From contig NZ_QPCG01000012.1 in assembly GCF_003351025.1 (NCBI RefSeq), positions 1 through 64,000 of the forward strand: a DNA stretch of 64,000 nucleotides, given 5' to 3'. The first letter of the stretch is position 1, and the number at the start of each line of letters is the position of its first letter. The translations under genes were made by a program, and so were the position numbers. The stretch comes from Mucilaginibacter endophyticus (GTDB lineage Bacteria; Bacteroidota; Bacteroidia; Sphingobacteriales; Sphingobacteriaceae). Under the pieces are notes generated by a model. That model was not told where the DNA came from. It ran no database searches and worked only from the letters and a program-made list of their open reading frames with translations. Below are positions 36,186 to 45,090 of this stretch, piece by piece.

Positions 36186-36806
36186 TCAGTGAATTAATTT
36201 AGAAGTTTTTATGAGCATCAATACAAAAACAAACACCGCCCAGTTGGCTTTAAAGCTTTTATAGGCGCGTTGCAGCAGGTTGTGTACCGATTGGCGGTTA
36301 ATACCCATGATCTGTTCGATCTCGTTAAAATCCAGTTCTTCAAAAAAGCGAAGATAAAGTACCTCCCTGTGCCGTGGCGGCAACTCGTTGAGTACCTGTT
36401 GTACCCGTGTGCTAAGTAATGTGACATCAACCTCGGCAATCAGCCGGGTTTCAATACTGAAATCAACCAGGAAATCATAGGATTCGTCAAGCGCCTGATT
36501 TCGTTGCCAATTTGCCTGTTCGCGAAAAACACGATGGCGCATAGCTTTAAAAAGATAACCTTTTACCGCCGGCGTGGCGTTAATGCGCTCCCGCCCCTGC
36601 CAAAGATCAAAAAACAGGTCCTGTATACAATCTTCAATAAAAGCTTCATCCTGGTTAAAACGGTAACCATAGTTAAAAAGGGCTTTGGCATACCTGCTCA
36701 CCAGCTCGGTATAAGCATCCCGGTTACCCGCTCTGAAAAGATCCCAAAGATCTGTTTCTTTAGCGGCGGCCGTGAAATCCTTTATTGCACCCATTGATCT
36801 CGTCAC
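36186..36806 (-). CDS. ECF RNA polymerase sigma-70 factor
   Basis: This encodes 206 residues. Region 2 is at about 40-110 (FNQDEAFIEDCIQDLFFDLW, then VKGYLFKAMRHRVFRE) and region 4 at about 135-190 (VQQVLNELPPRHREVLYLRF, then FNEIEQIMGINRQSVHNLLQ). The C-terminal hydrophobic tail (WAVFVFVLMLIK) is common in Bacteroidota SusC-linked sigma factors. It should direct transcription of susCD after release by FecR. It is first in the leftward cluster. Confidence 0.94.
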   Translation of the reverse strand: MTRSMGAIKDFTAAAKETDLWDLFRAGNRDAYTELVSRYAKALFNYGYRFNQDEAFIEDCIQDLFFDLWQGRERINATPAVKGYLFKAMRHRVFREQANWQRNQALDESYDFLVDFSIETRLIAEVDVTLLSTRVQQVLNELPPRHREVLYLRFFEELDFNEIEQIMGINRQSVHNLLQRAYKSFKANWAVFVFVLMLIKTSKLIH

Positions 36807-37038
36807 TTTCTGCGTCCCGGGAAGATAAATAGCTAAATTAATTGGTTGATCTCCGGTTTACCGGAAAACGGATTCAACAAAATAAAACGAAAGTTAGATA
36901 AAAATCAATTAAAATACCTGAACATCTTACAACTGAGACAAAAGTTACAATTTACGGGGCGATCAAAAGCCCGCTAACTATAGATCTTATAATCCCTTGC
37001 CTGAAATTTATTAGCTTTATAATATTATCATAAACCTA

Positions 37039-37827
37039 ATGAAGCCTTATCACTATCTGTTTTATTTGATTGTACTTCTTTCCTTGTCATGTTACTCCTG
37101 TGGTTCACGGTCACAAACCGCTGAACTTGATTCTGTGATGAAATTGATTCCGACTAATATTGATACAACAATTTTGGTTAGGGACAATGCCGGCGTATTA
37201 CTCAATTTCAGGCAATATATGCCTGTACTTCTGAGAAACGAAGGCATGATCTATCGGGAAAAGGAAACATTAAGATTACAGCGGTTCACCACGACGGCTA
37301 TTGATTCTTTAAATAAAGATGATTATGCCATTTCGCGCTGGGACCGTTGGGCAGCTATTCGTGGCAGCCATTCCAAAAGCCCTGATGAAATTTTAAAAAA
37401 TCTTGCTGCTATTTGCGCAACGGCCGATAGCGTAATTGTATATAAAAGTGCCCGGACCATGTATCTCAGGAAAAACGGAAAAAATCTTTTTCAATTCAGA
37501 ATAAGCCTGGGTAGAAATCCCCGGGGAAATAAGATTTCGGACGGCGACTCCCGCACTCCGCAAGGAGTTTATTACCTGGATAACAAAACAGACCGGGATG
37601 ATAAGTATTACAAAAGCTTCTGGATCTCCTACCCTAACCAGGCCGATCGTACTCTGGCACTAAAAAGGGGAGTTAAACCGGGTGTAGGCGTAATGATACA
37701 TGGCACCCCTTCACAACGCGATAGCTCTACAGACTGGACTAACGGATGTATCGCTCTAATTAATACAGATATGGATACGCTATTTAAATATGTAATGCCG
37801 GGCACATTGATTGATATCAGGAAATAG
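37039..37827 (+). CDS. L,D-transpeptidase (YkuD) lipoprotein
   Basis: This encodes 262 residues. The signal peptide with lipobox (LIVLLSLSCYSCGS) gives a lipid anchor facing the periplasm. The YkuD domain is at about 135-262: MYLRKNGKNLFQFRISLGRN, then GDSRTPQGVYYL, MIHGTPS with His221, and WTNGCIAL with the catalytic Cys237. It forms 3-3 cross-links or attaches proteins in peptidoglycan. No start ambiguity. It is followed by a small membrane protein, about 105 bases downstream. Confidence 0.93.
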   Translation: MKPYHYLFYLIVLLSLSCYSCGSRSQTAELDSVMKLIPTNIDTTILVRDNAGVLLNFRQYMPVLLRNEGMIYREKETLRLQRFTTTAIDSLNKDDYAISRWDRWAAIRGSHSKSPDEILKNLAAICATADSVIVYKSARTMYLRKNGKNLFQFRISLGRNPRGNKISDGDSRTPQGVYYLDNKTDRDDKYYKSFWISYPNQADRTLALKRGVKPGVGVMIHGTPSQRDSSTDWTNGCIALINTDMDTLFKYVMPGTLIDIRK

Positions 37828-37932
37828 CTACCGCTTTTCATGGCGTAAAAATATTTTTATCATCAACTTTGAAATACAAAGTTCTTTTATTTAACTTTAT
37901 ATTCGTTAGCAATATTCATTAAAATCACGGCT

Positions 37933-38289
37933 ATGAAGATTTCAAGAACCAAATTTGTTATTCTCTTCCTCGTTATTGCGTTCGTTTTTCAATTTATCAC
38001 GAACTCACTTTCTTTGTCAGAAATCCGGATGTTTCCGGCGCACGGCGAATCTTTTCTGGGAACGGGATCACAAACCGGATGGAAGAGCATAATCTCCAAC
38101 ATTTTACTACCTGTTAAAGCAATCTTAATAGGCCCCTTGTTGCCTTATGTCAACCTTTTGAGGCAAGAGCCGGATACACCGCCACCATTCTTTCTTATCG
38201 GGTTTGCCTTCTACTGGACAGTTCTTGCCTTAACTATTTATTATATTTTCAATAGGATAAAGCGTTCCAAAGCCGAACACAATCTTTAG
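37933..38289 (+). CDS. Small integral membrane protein, 118 aa
   Basis: There are three hydrophobic segments: about 8-28 (FVILFLVIAFVFQFIT), 52-72 (SIISNILLPVKAILIGPLLP) and 85-105 (FFLIGFAFYWTVLALTIYYI), with a basic C-terminus. No family is recognised. It shares its strand with the L,D-transpeptidase but has a 105-base gap, so co-transcription is possible but not shown. Confidence 0.7.
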   Translation: MKISRTKFVILFLVIAFVFQFITNSLSLSEIRMFPAHGESFLGTGSQTGWKSIISNILLPVKAILIGPLLPYVNLLRQEPDTPPPFFLIGFAFYWTVLALTIYYIFNRIKRSKAEHNL

Positions 38290-38330
38290 CTGGGTCAAGG
38301 TTATAGCGATCTCAGCTATTCATCAGCTCC

Positions 38331-38366
38331 CCTCAGATCATACGATCTGAGGCTTCTTATTTTTTT
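38331..38366. terminator. Hairpin terminator between convergent genes
   Basis: CCTCAGATC and GATCTGAGG form a perfect 9-bp stem with loop ATAC, then CTTCTTATTTTTTTAC. It serves the rightward membrane protein and borders the stop of the leftward AraC gene. Confidence 0.85.
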
Positions 38367-39264
38367 ACTCTTCCGGGGCCACTTTCGCTCCCGCCGGTAT
38401 ACCAGCCATCGACGACGGGGTTACGCCAAAGCGCTGTTTAAACGCCCTGCTAAAATGGGCAAGCGTTTCAAACCCGCTTTCAAAAGCTACATCGCTTACC
38501 GCTTTCTTACTATTAATGCTTAACAGGCTTTTGGCATAAAATAAACGCCTTTCCAGCAGCCATCTGCCCGGCGTAGTATTAAAAACAGCCTGAAAGTCGC
38601 GTTTAAATGCAGAGAGACTGCGATTACTCAACTGGGCAAATTCTTCTATCTTCAGGTTATAGCGAAAATTATCAGTCATGATCCGTTCCAGGGCCGCCGT
38701 GCCCGGCTCGTTTACCAGCGTGCAGAAATAAGATAACAACTCGGCATTAACGGGGTTATCGGCTATGGTTAAAATCAGTTCTTTAAATTTTAATTCCAGT
38801 AACGATTGTGCGGGTTCCCTTGCTTCACTGAAATAAGAAGCCATGGAATGAAAGAACCCGGCCAGTGTATCGGAGGAGTTTAACCTGATCACCTGCCGGT
38901 GGCTAGATTGTTTACCAGGCGGATTAAATTTTTTACCGAGTGTTTGGCAAATAAAATCATCCGGAATAAAAAACAGCACCAGGCAAAAGCCGATATCAAA
39001 AAACTGCTCCAGTACAAAAGCTCCTTTCCTCACAAATACACAATTGCCGGCCTCAATACTGTAAGAACCTTCAGATGTATGCCAGATCTTTTTACCCTCC
39101 ACCACATAAAAAAGATAGTTGAATTGTGTCCAAAGCGTTGAGAATTTATTCTTCATCAAACGCGCTTCTGCCGGGCAACTGAATATGGTGATCAGTGAAT
39201 CATTACAGCTAAATTGCCGGTGATAATTCGGATGCTGCAACACACTTTCATACAGATTTTTCAT
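38365..39264 (-). CDS. AraC-family transcriptional regulator
   Basis: This encodes 299 residues. The N-terminal half is a cupin-like sensing domain (SYSIEAGNCVFVRKGAFVLE). The C-terminal AraC DNA-binding domain is at about 195-290: IEEFAQLSNRSLSAFKRDFQ, then TTPGRWLLERRLFYAKSLL and SDVAFESGFETLAHFSRAFK with RFGVTPS. It diverges from the methyltransferase gene at 39418. Two direct repeats spaced by 21 bases lie in the shared upstream region and are candidate binding sites. Confidence 0.92.
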   Translation of the reverse strand: MKNLYESVLQHPNYHRQFSCNDSLITIFSCPAEARLMKNKFSTLWTQFNYLFYVVEGKKIWHTSEGSYSIEAGNCVFVRKGAFVLEQFFDIGFCLVLFFIPDDFICQTLGKKFNPPGKQSSHRQVIRLNSSDTLAGFFHSMASYFSEAREPAQSLLELKFKELILTIADNPVNAELLSYFCTLVNEPGTAALERIMTDNFRYNLKIEEFAQLSNRSLSAFKRDFQAVFNTTPGRWLLERRLFYAKSLLSINSKKAVSDVAFESGFETLAHFSRAFKQRFGVTPSSMAGIPAGAKVAPEE

Positions 39265-39293
39265 AAAACACCTAAAACCTAAATTTTATCACA

Positions 39294-39323
39294 TTTGGAC
39301 TTCAAAGTCATTTATCTGGACTT
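39294..39323. promoter_or_regulatory. Candidate AraC operator: direct repeat with 21-bp period
   Basis: TTTGGACTT (39294-39302) and TCTGGACTT (39315-39323) are spaced 21 bases apart, two helical turns, as expected for the two halves of an AraC site. They lie between the divergent araC and methyltransferase genes. Confidence 0.55.
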
Positions 39324-39353
39324 TTCAGACAAACGCCCTTTTGCTTTCAAAGC

Positions 39354-39361
39354 TACCTTTG
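39354..39361 (+). promoter_or_regulatory. TAnnTTTG promoter box
   Basis: TACCTTTG matches the Bacteroidota -7 consensus, 57 bases before the methyltransferase ATG. The -33 element is not clear. Confidence 0.5.
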
Positions 39362-39417
39362 ACATTACTAAATGCAAATAAACAATTTGAAAATCAAATA
39401 TTTAAATCACCAACATT

Positions 39418-40230
39418 ATGAACCCCAACAAAGCACTATGGGAAAAAGGCGACTTCACACAAATTGCGGCAACTATGCGCGAAAGTGGCGAAGAGCTGGT
39501 TAGTAAATTAGGAATCACCAAAAACCTTAGGGTACTTGACCTCGGGTGCGGCGATGGCACAACCGCCATCCCGGAGGCAAGGCTCGGCGCAGATGTTTCG
39601 GGCGTTGATATAGCCGCGAACCTTGTGGCAGCAGGAAACGCGCGCACCAAGGCAGAAGGACTAACCCAATGTACATTCAGCGAAGGCGATGCCAGTGATC
39701 TGAACCAATTAAAAGATAATTCATTTGACCTTGTGGTTAGCATATTTGGCGCCATGTTCGCGCCAAAACCTTTGGATGTTGCAAAAGAAATGGTGCGCGT
39801 GGTACGTCCCGGCGGTAAAATTGTTATGGGCAACTGGATTCCCGGCGACCCTACCCTGGTAGCGCAGATACTCAAAATCAGTTCGGCTTATATGCCGCCG
39901 CCACCCGAGGGCTTTATCAGTCCGATGCTGTGGGGAGTTGAAGAAAGTGTGATAGAGCGCTTCGTTAACGCGGGCATCAGGAAGGAAAATATTTCCTTTG
40001 CTAAAGAGACTTTTACTTTCAAGGCTCCTTATAGCCCAATAAAGTTTGTTGAGGCTTTCAAAAACTATTACGGCCCTACCATGAATGCATTTGAAGCCGC
40101 CGAAAAAAACAACAAAAGCGCAGAGCTACAGCAGGAACTGGAAACACTGTTCAACAGTCAAAACAAAAGCGATACCGAAAACAGTACGTCCATAAACGCC
40201 ACATACTTAAAAGTTACGGTGATTAAGTAA
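39418..40230 (+). CDS. Class I SAM-dependent methyltransferase
   Basis: This encodes 270 residues. The SAM-binding motif I is VLDLGCGDGTTAI, motif II is ADVSGVDIAANLV, and EGDASDL and VVSIFGAMFAPKP follow, then the motif III region VRVVRPGGKIVMGNW. It resembles the UbiE/Coq5-like small-molecule methyltransferases. The substrate is not visible. The C-terminal part (PYSPIKFVEAFKNYYGP) is not a known domain. It is divergent from the AraC gene at 38365, its likely regulator. Confidence 0.92.
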   Translation: MNPNKALWEKGDFTQIAATMRESGEELVSKLGITKNLRVLDLGCGDGTTAIPEARLGADVSGVDIAANLVAAGNARTKAEGLTQCTFSEGDASDLNQLKDNSFDLVVSIFGAMFAPKPLDVAKEMVRVVRPGGKIVMGNWIPGDPTLVAQILKISSAYMPPPPEGFISPMLWGVEESVIERFVNAGIRKENISFAKETFTFKAPYSPIKFVEAFKNYYGPTMNAFEAAEKNNKSAELQQELETLFNSQNKSDTENSTSINATYLKVTVIK

Positions 40231-40239
40231 ATCAGACAG

Positions 40240-40272
40240 AAGCCTTGGGTCGAAAGATCTGAGGCTTTTGTT
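40240..40272 (+). terminator. Hairpin terminator after the methyltransferase
   Basis: AAGCCT and AGGCTT close an imperfect hairpin followed by TTTTGTTT, 10 bases behind the stop. Confidence 0.65.
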
Positions 40273-40341
40273 TGATGAAATTCTGTAGTTTAGGGACGGA
40301 CTACCAGCACCTACTGCAAACAAAATACCCTATCTTTAAAA

Positions 40342-41163
40342 ATGCAGCACCAGGAATTTACCCCTCCCGAAGAGCTTAAGGATATCATAAAATGCTTTTG
40401 GTACAACACCGGCGATTTTGGCGAACAACAATCGGGTTTTGAAGTACAACCTGACGGCTACGCGGAGATCATTTTTTATTTCGGCAGCATTTTTAGTGCC
40501 TCATACAAAGGCGGCTTACAAGCATTACCATCGCCGTTTATGATGGGACTGCTCAATCAACCGGCTATTTTTTACACAAAGAACCGGTTGGAGATCATCG
40601 GCGTGCGTTTTTTTCCCTGGACGGTATTTGATCTGCTTGGCCTGCCATCCGGCAAAGGTGGGATGCATGTGTTTGAACATCCTGTCGCCCGGATTCAACC
40701 TGAGTTGAATGAGTTGATTAATACCGATAAGGTAGATGAAGCGATAACTGTAGTAAAGCAGTACTTCCTTGATGCACGTCTACAGCTTGCTGCAAACAAT
40801 CTGTTATCCAAAGCCGGATCTGCCATGCGGAAGGCAAATGGCACCATGCCCGTGAGCCAGGTAGCAGAGGCGGCCCATGCCACTGTCCGTACATTGGAAC
40901 GGAATTTTAAGCAATCATCCGGCCATACGGTTAAAGATGTATCTGCCCTGATCCGTTTTGAGCAGGTGCGAAACCAATTATGGCATAATCCGGATATCAA
41001 TCTCGCGGGCCTGGCCCATGAGTTGGGCTATACCGATCAATCGCATTTGAGCCGCGAATTTAAACGCTACAGCGGCACCACTCCGGCGGCATTTGCCCGC
41101 AAAGCCAATAAAAGGAAACAGGCTGTAAGTGGTAATGACTTTGTCGCGTTTATACAATCCTGA
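40342..41163 (+). CDS. AraC-family regulator with DUF6597-type N-terminus
   Basis: This encodes 273 residues. The N-terminal domain (FTPPEELKDIIKCFWYNTGD, then VQPDGYAEIIFYFG and LEIIGVRFFPWTVFDLLG) is the DUF6597 type found before AraC domains. The HTH part is at about 170-265: SQVAEAAHATVRTLERNFKQ, then GYTDQSHLSREFKRYSGTTP. It is followed 42 bases later by a FAD monooxygenase, its probable target. A TATCTTTA box ends 3 bases before the ATG, so the message may be leaderless. Confidence 0.9.
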   Translation: MQHQEFTPPEELKDIIKCFWYNTGDFGEQQSGFEVQPDGYAEIIFYFGSIFSASYKGGLQALPSPFMMGLLNQPAIFYTKNRLEIIGVRFFPWTVFDLLGLPSGKGGMHVFEHPVARIQPELNELINTDKVDEAITVVKQYFLDARLQLAANNLLSKAGSAMRKANGTMPVSQVAEAAHATVRTLERNFKQSSGHTVKDVSALIRFEQVRNQLWHNPDINLAGLAHELGYTDQSHLSREFKRYSGTTPAAFARKANKRKQAVSGNDFVAFIQS

Positions 41164-41204
41164 TCCAGCGGCATTCCACAATTTTGTGCATCAATTTATT
41201 TAAA

Positions 41205-42740
41205 ATGAAAGCACAAGATCAATCTACATATGATGTAATCATCTCCGGAGCAGGGCCTGTAGGGCTGTTCCTCGCCTGCGAACTCGCCCTGGCCAAATGC
41301 TCAGTCCTGATACTGGAAAAGGCACAAGACCCACATACTCCTTTAAAACAATTGCCTTTCGGCATCAGGGGCCTTTCAGCGCCTACCATTGAAGCGCTTT
41401 ATCGCCGCGGTTTGCTTGATCAGCTTGAGGTGCATAAACGCATTAAAAACCCTCATTTACACGCTAAAGAAGGAGCTCAACGGCAGGTAGGACATTTTGC
41501 CGGCATTCCGTTTCTGGAAGGCAACGTTGACACTTCGCAATGGCAATGCCGCCTGCCAGGCTCTCCCGCAACAAGTTTAATTTCTGAAATGCAGGAACTT
41601 GGAACGGTATTCGCCCGCCGGGCAGAATCACTCGGTGTGGAGATCAAACGCGGGCTTGCCATTACCGGCTTTCAGCAAAACGCCGATGAAGTTACTGTTG
41701 AGGCGGGCCATCAATCTTTTAAAGCCAAATGGCTTGTAGGCTGTGATGGCAGCCGGAGTGTTGTGCGCAAACTCGCCGGCTTTGAATTTGCCGGTACCGA
41801 GCCCGAATTTACCGGCTACACCACCCGGATTGATATGGCTGACCCGGAAAAACTCAAACCGGGACGGAACGTGACAGAAAGAGGCATGTACATGCAGTCG
41901 CAACCGGGTTACGTAGTGATCCAGGATTTTGATGGCGGTGTGTTTCATGGTTCAGATGAGCCAATTACGCTTGAACATATCCAGGAGGTTTTGCGCCGCG
42001 TATCAGGAACCAACGTTACCATCTCCGCCTTGCATACAGCTACCACCTGGACCGACCGCGCGCGACAAGCCACAACTTACCGCAACGGCAGGGTGCTTTT
42101 AGCCGGCGATGCAGCGCACATCCACTCGCCGCTGGGTGGGCAGGGATTAAACCTTGGCCTGGGCGATGCCATGAACCTGGGCTGGAAACTCGCCGCAACT
42201 ACCCGGGAGAAAGCCCCCGAAAGTTTGTTGGATAGTTATTATAGCGAGCGATACCCAATTGGTGCACAGGTTTTAGATTGGTCGCGTGCCCAGGTAGCTA
42301 TCATGAAACCTGATCCGGGTGCCCGCGCGCTGAATGCCGTTATCCGTGATTTGATCAATACGCGCGATGGTGCTACGTATTTTGCAGGCCGCGTGTGGGG
42401 CATTCACACTCATTACCAGCTTAACGGCAATCATCCGCTAACCGGTCACAGCGTTCCCAATTTTGAGTTTGAAGATGGTTCAACCATTGGCGGATTAATG
42501 CACAATGGCAAAGGCATCCTGCTTGATTTCGACGGCAATGATTCGCTTAAAACCTTTGCAACTGAATATAGCAGTCAGATCAGCTATATTTCCGGCAGCG
42601 CTAAAGAACAATTAGGCTTGAGCGCTTTGTTGATACGCCCCGACGGCATCATCGCCTGGGCTTCCGATCAAGCATCAGATTTGAATGGACTTCACGAAGC
42701 TGCCGACCGATGGTTTGTTATTAATTCAAAATCAATTTAA
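41205..42740 (+). CDS. FAD-dependent monooxygenase (PHBH/UbiH type)
   Basis: This encodes 511 residues from MKAQDQSTYDVII; the upstream ATG at 41184 lies within the araC-proximal spacer and adds only MCINLFK. The GxGxxG motif is IISGAGPVGLFLACELA, the DG motif is LVGCDGSRSVVRK, and the GD motif is VLLAGDAAHIHSPLGG with GLNLGLGDAMNLGWKL. The C-terminal thioredoxin-like domain is seen at about 400-511. It hydroxylates aromatic compounds with NAD(P)H and O2, and some relatives inactivate antibiotics. The last 20 bases overlap the converging lysR gene. Confidence 0.93.
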   Translation: MKAQDQSTYDVIISGAGPVGLFLACELALAKCSVLILEKAQDPHTPLKQLPFGIRGLSAPTIEALYRRGLLDQLEVHKRIKNPHLHAKEGAQRQVGHFAGIPFLEGNVDTSQWQCRLPGSPATSLISEMQELGTVFARRAESLGVEIKRGLAITGFQQNADEVTVEAGHQSFKAKWLVGCDGSRSVVRKLAGFEFAGTEPEFTGYTTRIDMADPEKLKPGRNVTERGMYMQSQPGYVVIQDFDGGVFHGSDEPITLEHIQEVLRRVSGTNVTISALHTATTWTDRARQATTYRNGRVLLAGDAAHIHSPLGGQGLNLGLGDAMNLGWKLAATTREKAPESLLDSYYSERYPIGAQVLDWSRAQVAIMKPDPGARALNAVIRDLINTRDGATYFAGRVWGIHTHYQLNGNHPLTGHSVPNFEFEDGSTIGGLMHNGKGILLDFDGNDSLKTFATEYSSQISYISGSAKEQLGLSALLIRPDGIIAWASDQASDLNGLHEAADRWFVINSKSI

Positions 42741-43584
42741 GCACGTTTGACAGCACGGGGTTATGGTCTTCGGCACGCCAGTTAAGATACAAATCGGTTT
42801 TAAAAGGGAGTTTGATAAACCGTAATCCCGGGCTTTCATGATACATATATGAATCGGGCAGTATCGCCACGCCAAGCCCTTTCCGCACCAGTGCTATAAT
42901 GGTCGACCCAAATTCTGAATGCAGGTAAACATCGGGCACAACCTCCAGCGCCTTAAACATTTGATGAATAATGTCGCTGTAGCTGCTGCCCTCATCTTTG
43001 ATTGGCAATATGAATTTTTGCTGCTGGAGCGTTTCTTTAGAAAGATCGTCAATGGTACGATATGGGTGGTTTTCAGGAACAACGATCGACAGGTTATCGG
43101 TATAAATCTTCTCCGACCGGATGCCGGGCGCGCTATTCATATCCCGGGTAATGATCAGATCAATTTTATAGTTCAGCAAAAATTCCTGCTGATTTTCATA
43201 GAGTACCTGTACCAGTTCTATCTGTAACCTGGGAAAAGCGTTAGAAATGCTCGCCATGATATCAGGAATAATTGAGGCGGATATAGAATCAGGATGCGCT
43301 ATCCTTATCGTTCCTCTTTCGCCTAAATGTATTTGACGGGCAAATTGATGAATAAACTCCATTTCGTTCAGTTCCACCTCCCACTTATCCTTTAAAAACT
43401 TACCTGCCGGGGTTAGTTTAACATTTCGTTTGTTTCTTTCAAATAGCAATACCCCCAACTCACTTTCAAGCGACTGGATCTGGCGGCTCAGCGCCGATTG
43501 GGTAATATTCATTTTACCGGCCGTGTTCCAAAAATGAAGTTCTTTTGCTAATGCTAAAAAATATCTGATCTGCTGAAAATCCAT
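42721..43584 (-). CDS. LysR-family transcriptional regulator
   Basis: This encodes 287 residues. The N-terminal winged HTH is at about 1-60 (FQQIRYFLALAKELHFWNTA, then LSRQIQSLESELGVLLFERN). The C-terminal periplasmic-binding-type sensor domain is at about 90-285 (RIAHPDSISASIIPDIMASI, then VRKGLGVAILPDSYMYHESP). It converges on the monooxygenase gene and diverges from GNAT/EamA. A perfect palindrome covers its start codon and looks like an autoregulatory operator. Confidence 0.93.
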   Translation of the reverse strand: MDFQQIRYFLALAKELHFWNTAGKMNITQSALSRQIQSLESELGVLLFERNKRNVKLTPAGKFLKDKWEVELNEMEFIHQFARQIHLGERGTIRIAHPDSISASIIPDIMASISNAFPRLQIELVQVLYENQQEFLLNYKIDLIITRDMNSAPGIRSEKIYTDNLSIVVPENHPYRTIDDLSKETLQQQKFILPIKDEGSSYSDIIHQMFKALEVVPDVYLHSEFGSTIIALVRKGLGVAILPDSYMYHESPGLRFIKLPFKTDLYLNWRAEDHNPVLSNVLKLILN

Positions 43585-43607
43585 TAATGCAATTTACGCA
43601 TTAATGG
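43581..43607. promoter_or_regulatory. Perfect palindrome over the lysR start codon
   Basis: CCATTAATGC (43581-43590) and GCATTAATGG (43598-43607) flank AATTTAC. It fits the T-N11-A pattern of LysR sites and includes the lysR ATG (43582-43584 on the minus strand), so binding would block its own expression. Confidence 0.65.
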
Positions 43608-43644
43608 ATCAAAAAATAGCATTTTATAGCATATAATGGTATCG

Positions 43645-43652
43645 TAAATTTG
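43645..43652 (+). promoter_or_regulatory. TAnnTTTG box directly before the GNAT start
   Basis: TAAATTTG ends 4 bases before the ATG at 43657, so the RNA start would fall at or near the start codon and the message may be leaderless. Confidence 0.6.
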
Positions 43653-43656
43653 TGCT

Positions 43657-44181
43657 ATGGAAAATTTAGCGATTGAAAAGGTTACACAAGCCGATGTCAT
43701 TCAACTTCAGCAAATAAGCGTCCATACATTCTTTGAAACTTTTTCGGCCGTTAACTCCGAAGAGGATATGAATGCCTATCTCAACGAGAGTTTTTCTGTA
43801 GAAAGATTGTCCGCCGAACTAAACAATGAGTGGTCTCAATTTTACTTCGCGGCATTAAACGGCGAAGTAATTGGCTACCTGAAGTTAAACCTGGGGCAGG
43901 CGCAAACAGAAATTAAAGACACACATGCGCTTGAAATTGAACGGATCTATGTATTGCAGGGCTTTCATGGTAAAAAAGTGGGCCAACTGCTCTATGACAA
44001 GGCCATCCAAATAGCAAACGAGATCAACGCGAAATATATATGGCTTGGGGTATGGGAAAAAAATCAAAGGGCTATCAGCTTTTATAAAAAGAATGGTTTT
44101 ATAGAATTTGATCAGCATATCTTCCGGTTAGGTGCTGATGAGCAAATTGATTTAATGATGAAAAAAATGTTAACAGACTGA
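43657..44181 (+). CDS. GNAT-family N-acetyltransferase
   Basis: This encodes 174 residues. The acetyl-CoA site is in YVLQGFHGKKVGQLLYDKAI, preceded by the beta4 strand ALEIERI, with the C-terminal block WLGVWEKNQRAISFYKKNGF. It resembles spermidine/spermine-type or small amine acetyltransferases (a known family use; substrate here unknown). It is 6 bases upstream of the EamA exporter gene, so the two form an operon facing away from lysR: probably acetylate and/or export the same kind of compound. Confidence 0.92.
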   Translation: MENLAIEKVTQADVIQLQQISVHTFFETFSAVNSEEDMNAYLNESFSVERLSAELNNEWSQFYFAALNGEVIGYLKLNLGQAQTEIKDTHALEIERIYVLQGFHGKKVGQLLYDKAIQIANEINAKYIWLGVWEKNQRAISFYKKNGFIEFDQHIFRLGADEQIDLMMKKMLTD

Positions 44182-44187
44182 TAAGAG

Positions 44188-45060
44188 ATGGGTAAAAAAA
44201 ATATACTGCTTGTTTTATTGATATTGGGTACCGCCTTTTGGGGGATCTCATTTTCGGTGACTAAACTGGCTATTGGCCAGGCATCCTCATCGGCGTTTTT
44301 ATTTTATCGTTTTTTGGCTGCTACAACGGTGCTTTCCGTCATCTTTTGGAAACGCTTAAAAACAATCTCCTGGGGTGCTGTAAAAACAGGTTTTACTTTA
44401 GCTATTCCGCTTACTGCCGGTATCTATTTTCAAACTCTGGGTATTAAGTACAGCACAGCTTCACAATGTTCGTTTGTTGCGGGCATGTGTGTGGTAATTA
44501 TCCCCCTGATGAAAATCATATTATACAGAACTGTAGCACCGGTTAAAATCTGGATCGCGGCAACTATTGCTTTAATCGGCTTATCCATCATTTCAATCAA
44601 AAAAGATTTTTCAGTCAACATTGGCGATTTGTATACCATTGCCGGGGCCGTTGCCTTTGCTGTTTACCTTATTAAGGTAGAAACACATTCCAGATCGAAA
44701 GATATAGTAAACACCATTGTACCCATGTTTGCCGCGTGCGCATTATTTACCGGTTGCATTGCTGTAACCGATGTTAATACCAACTGGCTGCCGGAAAGTA
44801 ATACTTTCTGGATAGGGATTGCCTACTGTTCCCTGTTCTCTACCGCGTATATGTACACGGTGTCCAATATTGCGCAGCGCCATATCAGCGCCGAAAGGGT
44901 ATCCATCATCTACCTTTTCGAACCGGTATTCGGAGCTATAGCCGCCTTTTTCATTTTGGGCGAAGGGTTTACCTGGCGTTTGCTTTTAGGCGGCAGTCTC
45001 ATTTTTTTGGCAACACTTATATCCGAAGTTAAATTCTTACGAAGAGCACGGCAGTCTTAA
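44188..45060 (+). CDS. EamA/DMT-family transporter
   Basis: This encodes 290 residues with about ten transmembrane helices in two EamA repeats (LGTAFWGISFSVTKLAIGQA in the first, LLVGGSLI-like end LLLGGSLIFLATLISE in the second). Such proteins export amino acids, metabolites or drugs from the cytoplasm. It has no signal peptide and no soluble domain. It follows the GNAT gene by 6 bases and ends before a large inverted-repeat element. Confidence 0.92.
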   Translation: MGKKNILLVLLILGTAFWGISFSVTKLAIGQASSSAFLFYRFLAATTVLSVIFWKRLKTISWGAVKTGFTLAIPLTAGIYFQTLGIKYSTASQCSFVAGMCVVIIPLMKIILYRTVAPVKIWIAATIALIGLSIISIKKDFSVNIGDLYTIAGAVAFAVYLIKVETHSRSKDIVNTIVPMFAACALFTGCIAVTDVNTNWLPESNTFWIGIAYCSLFSTAYMYTVSNIAQRHISAERVSIIYLFEPVFGAIAAFFILGEGFTWRLLLGGSLIFLATLISEVKFLRRARQS

Positions 45061-45090
45061 AACTGTTTAGATCCGATCCAATAAATTACT

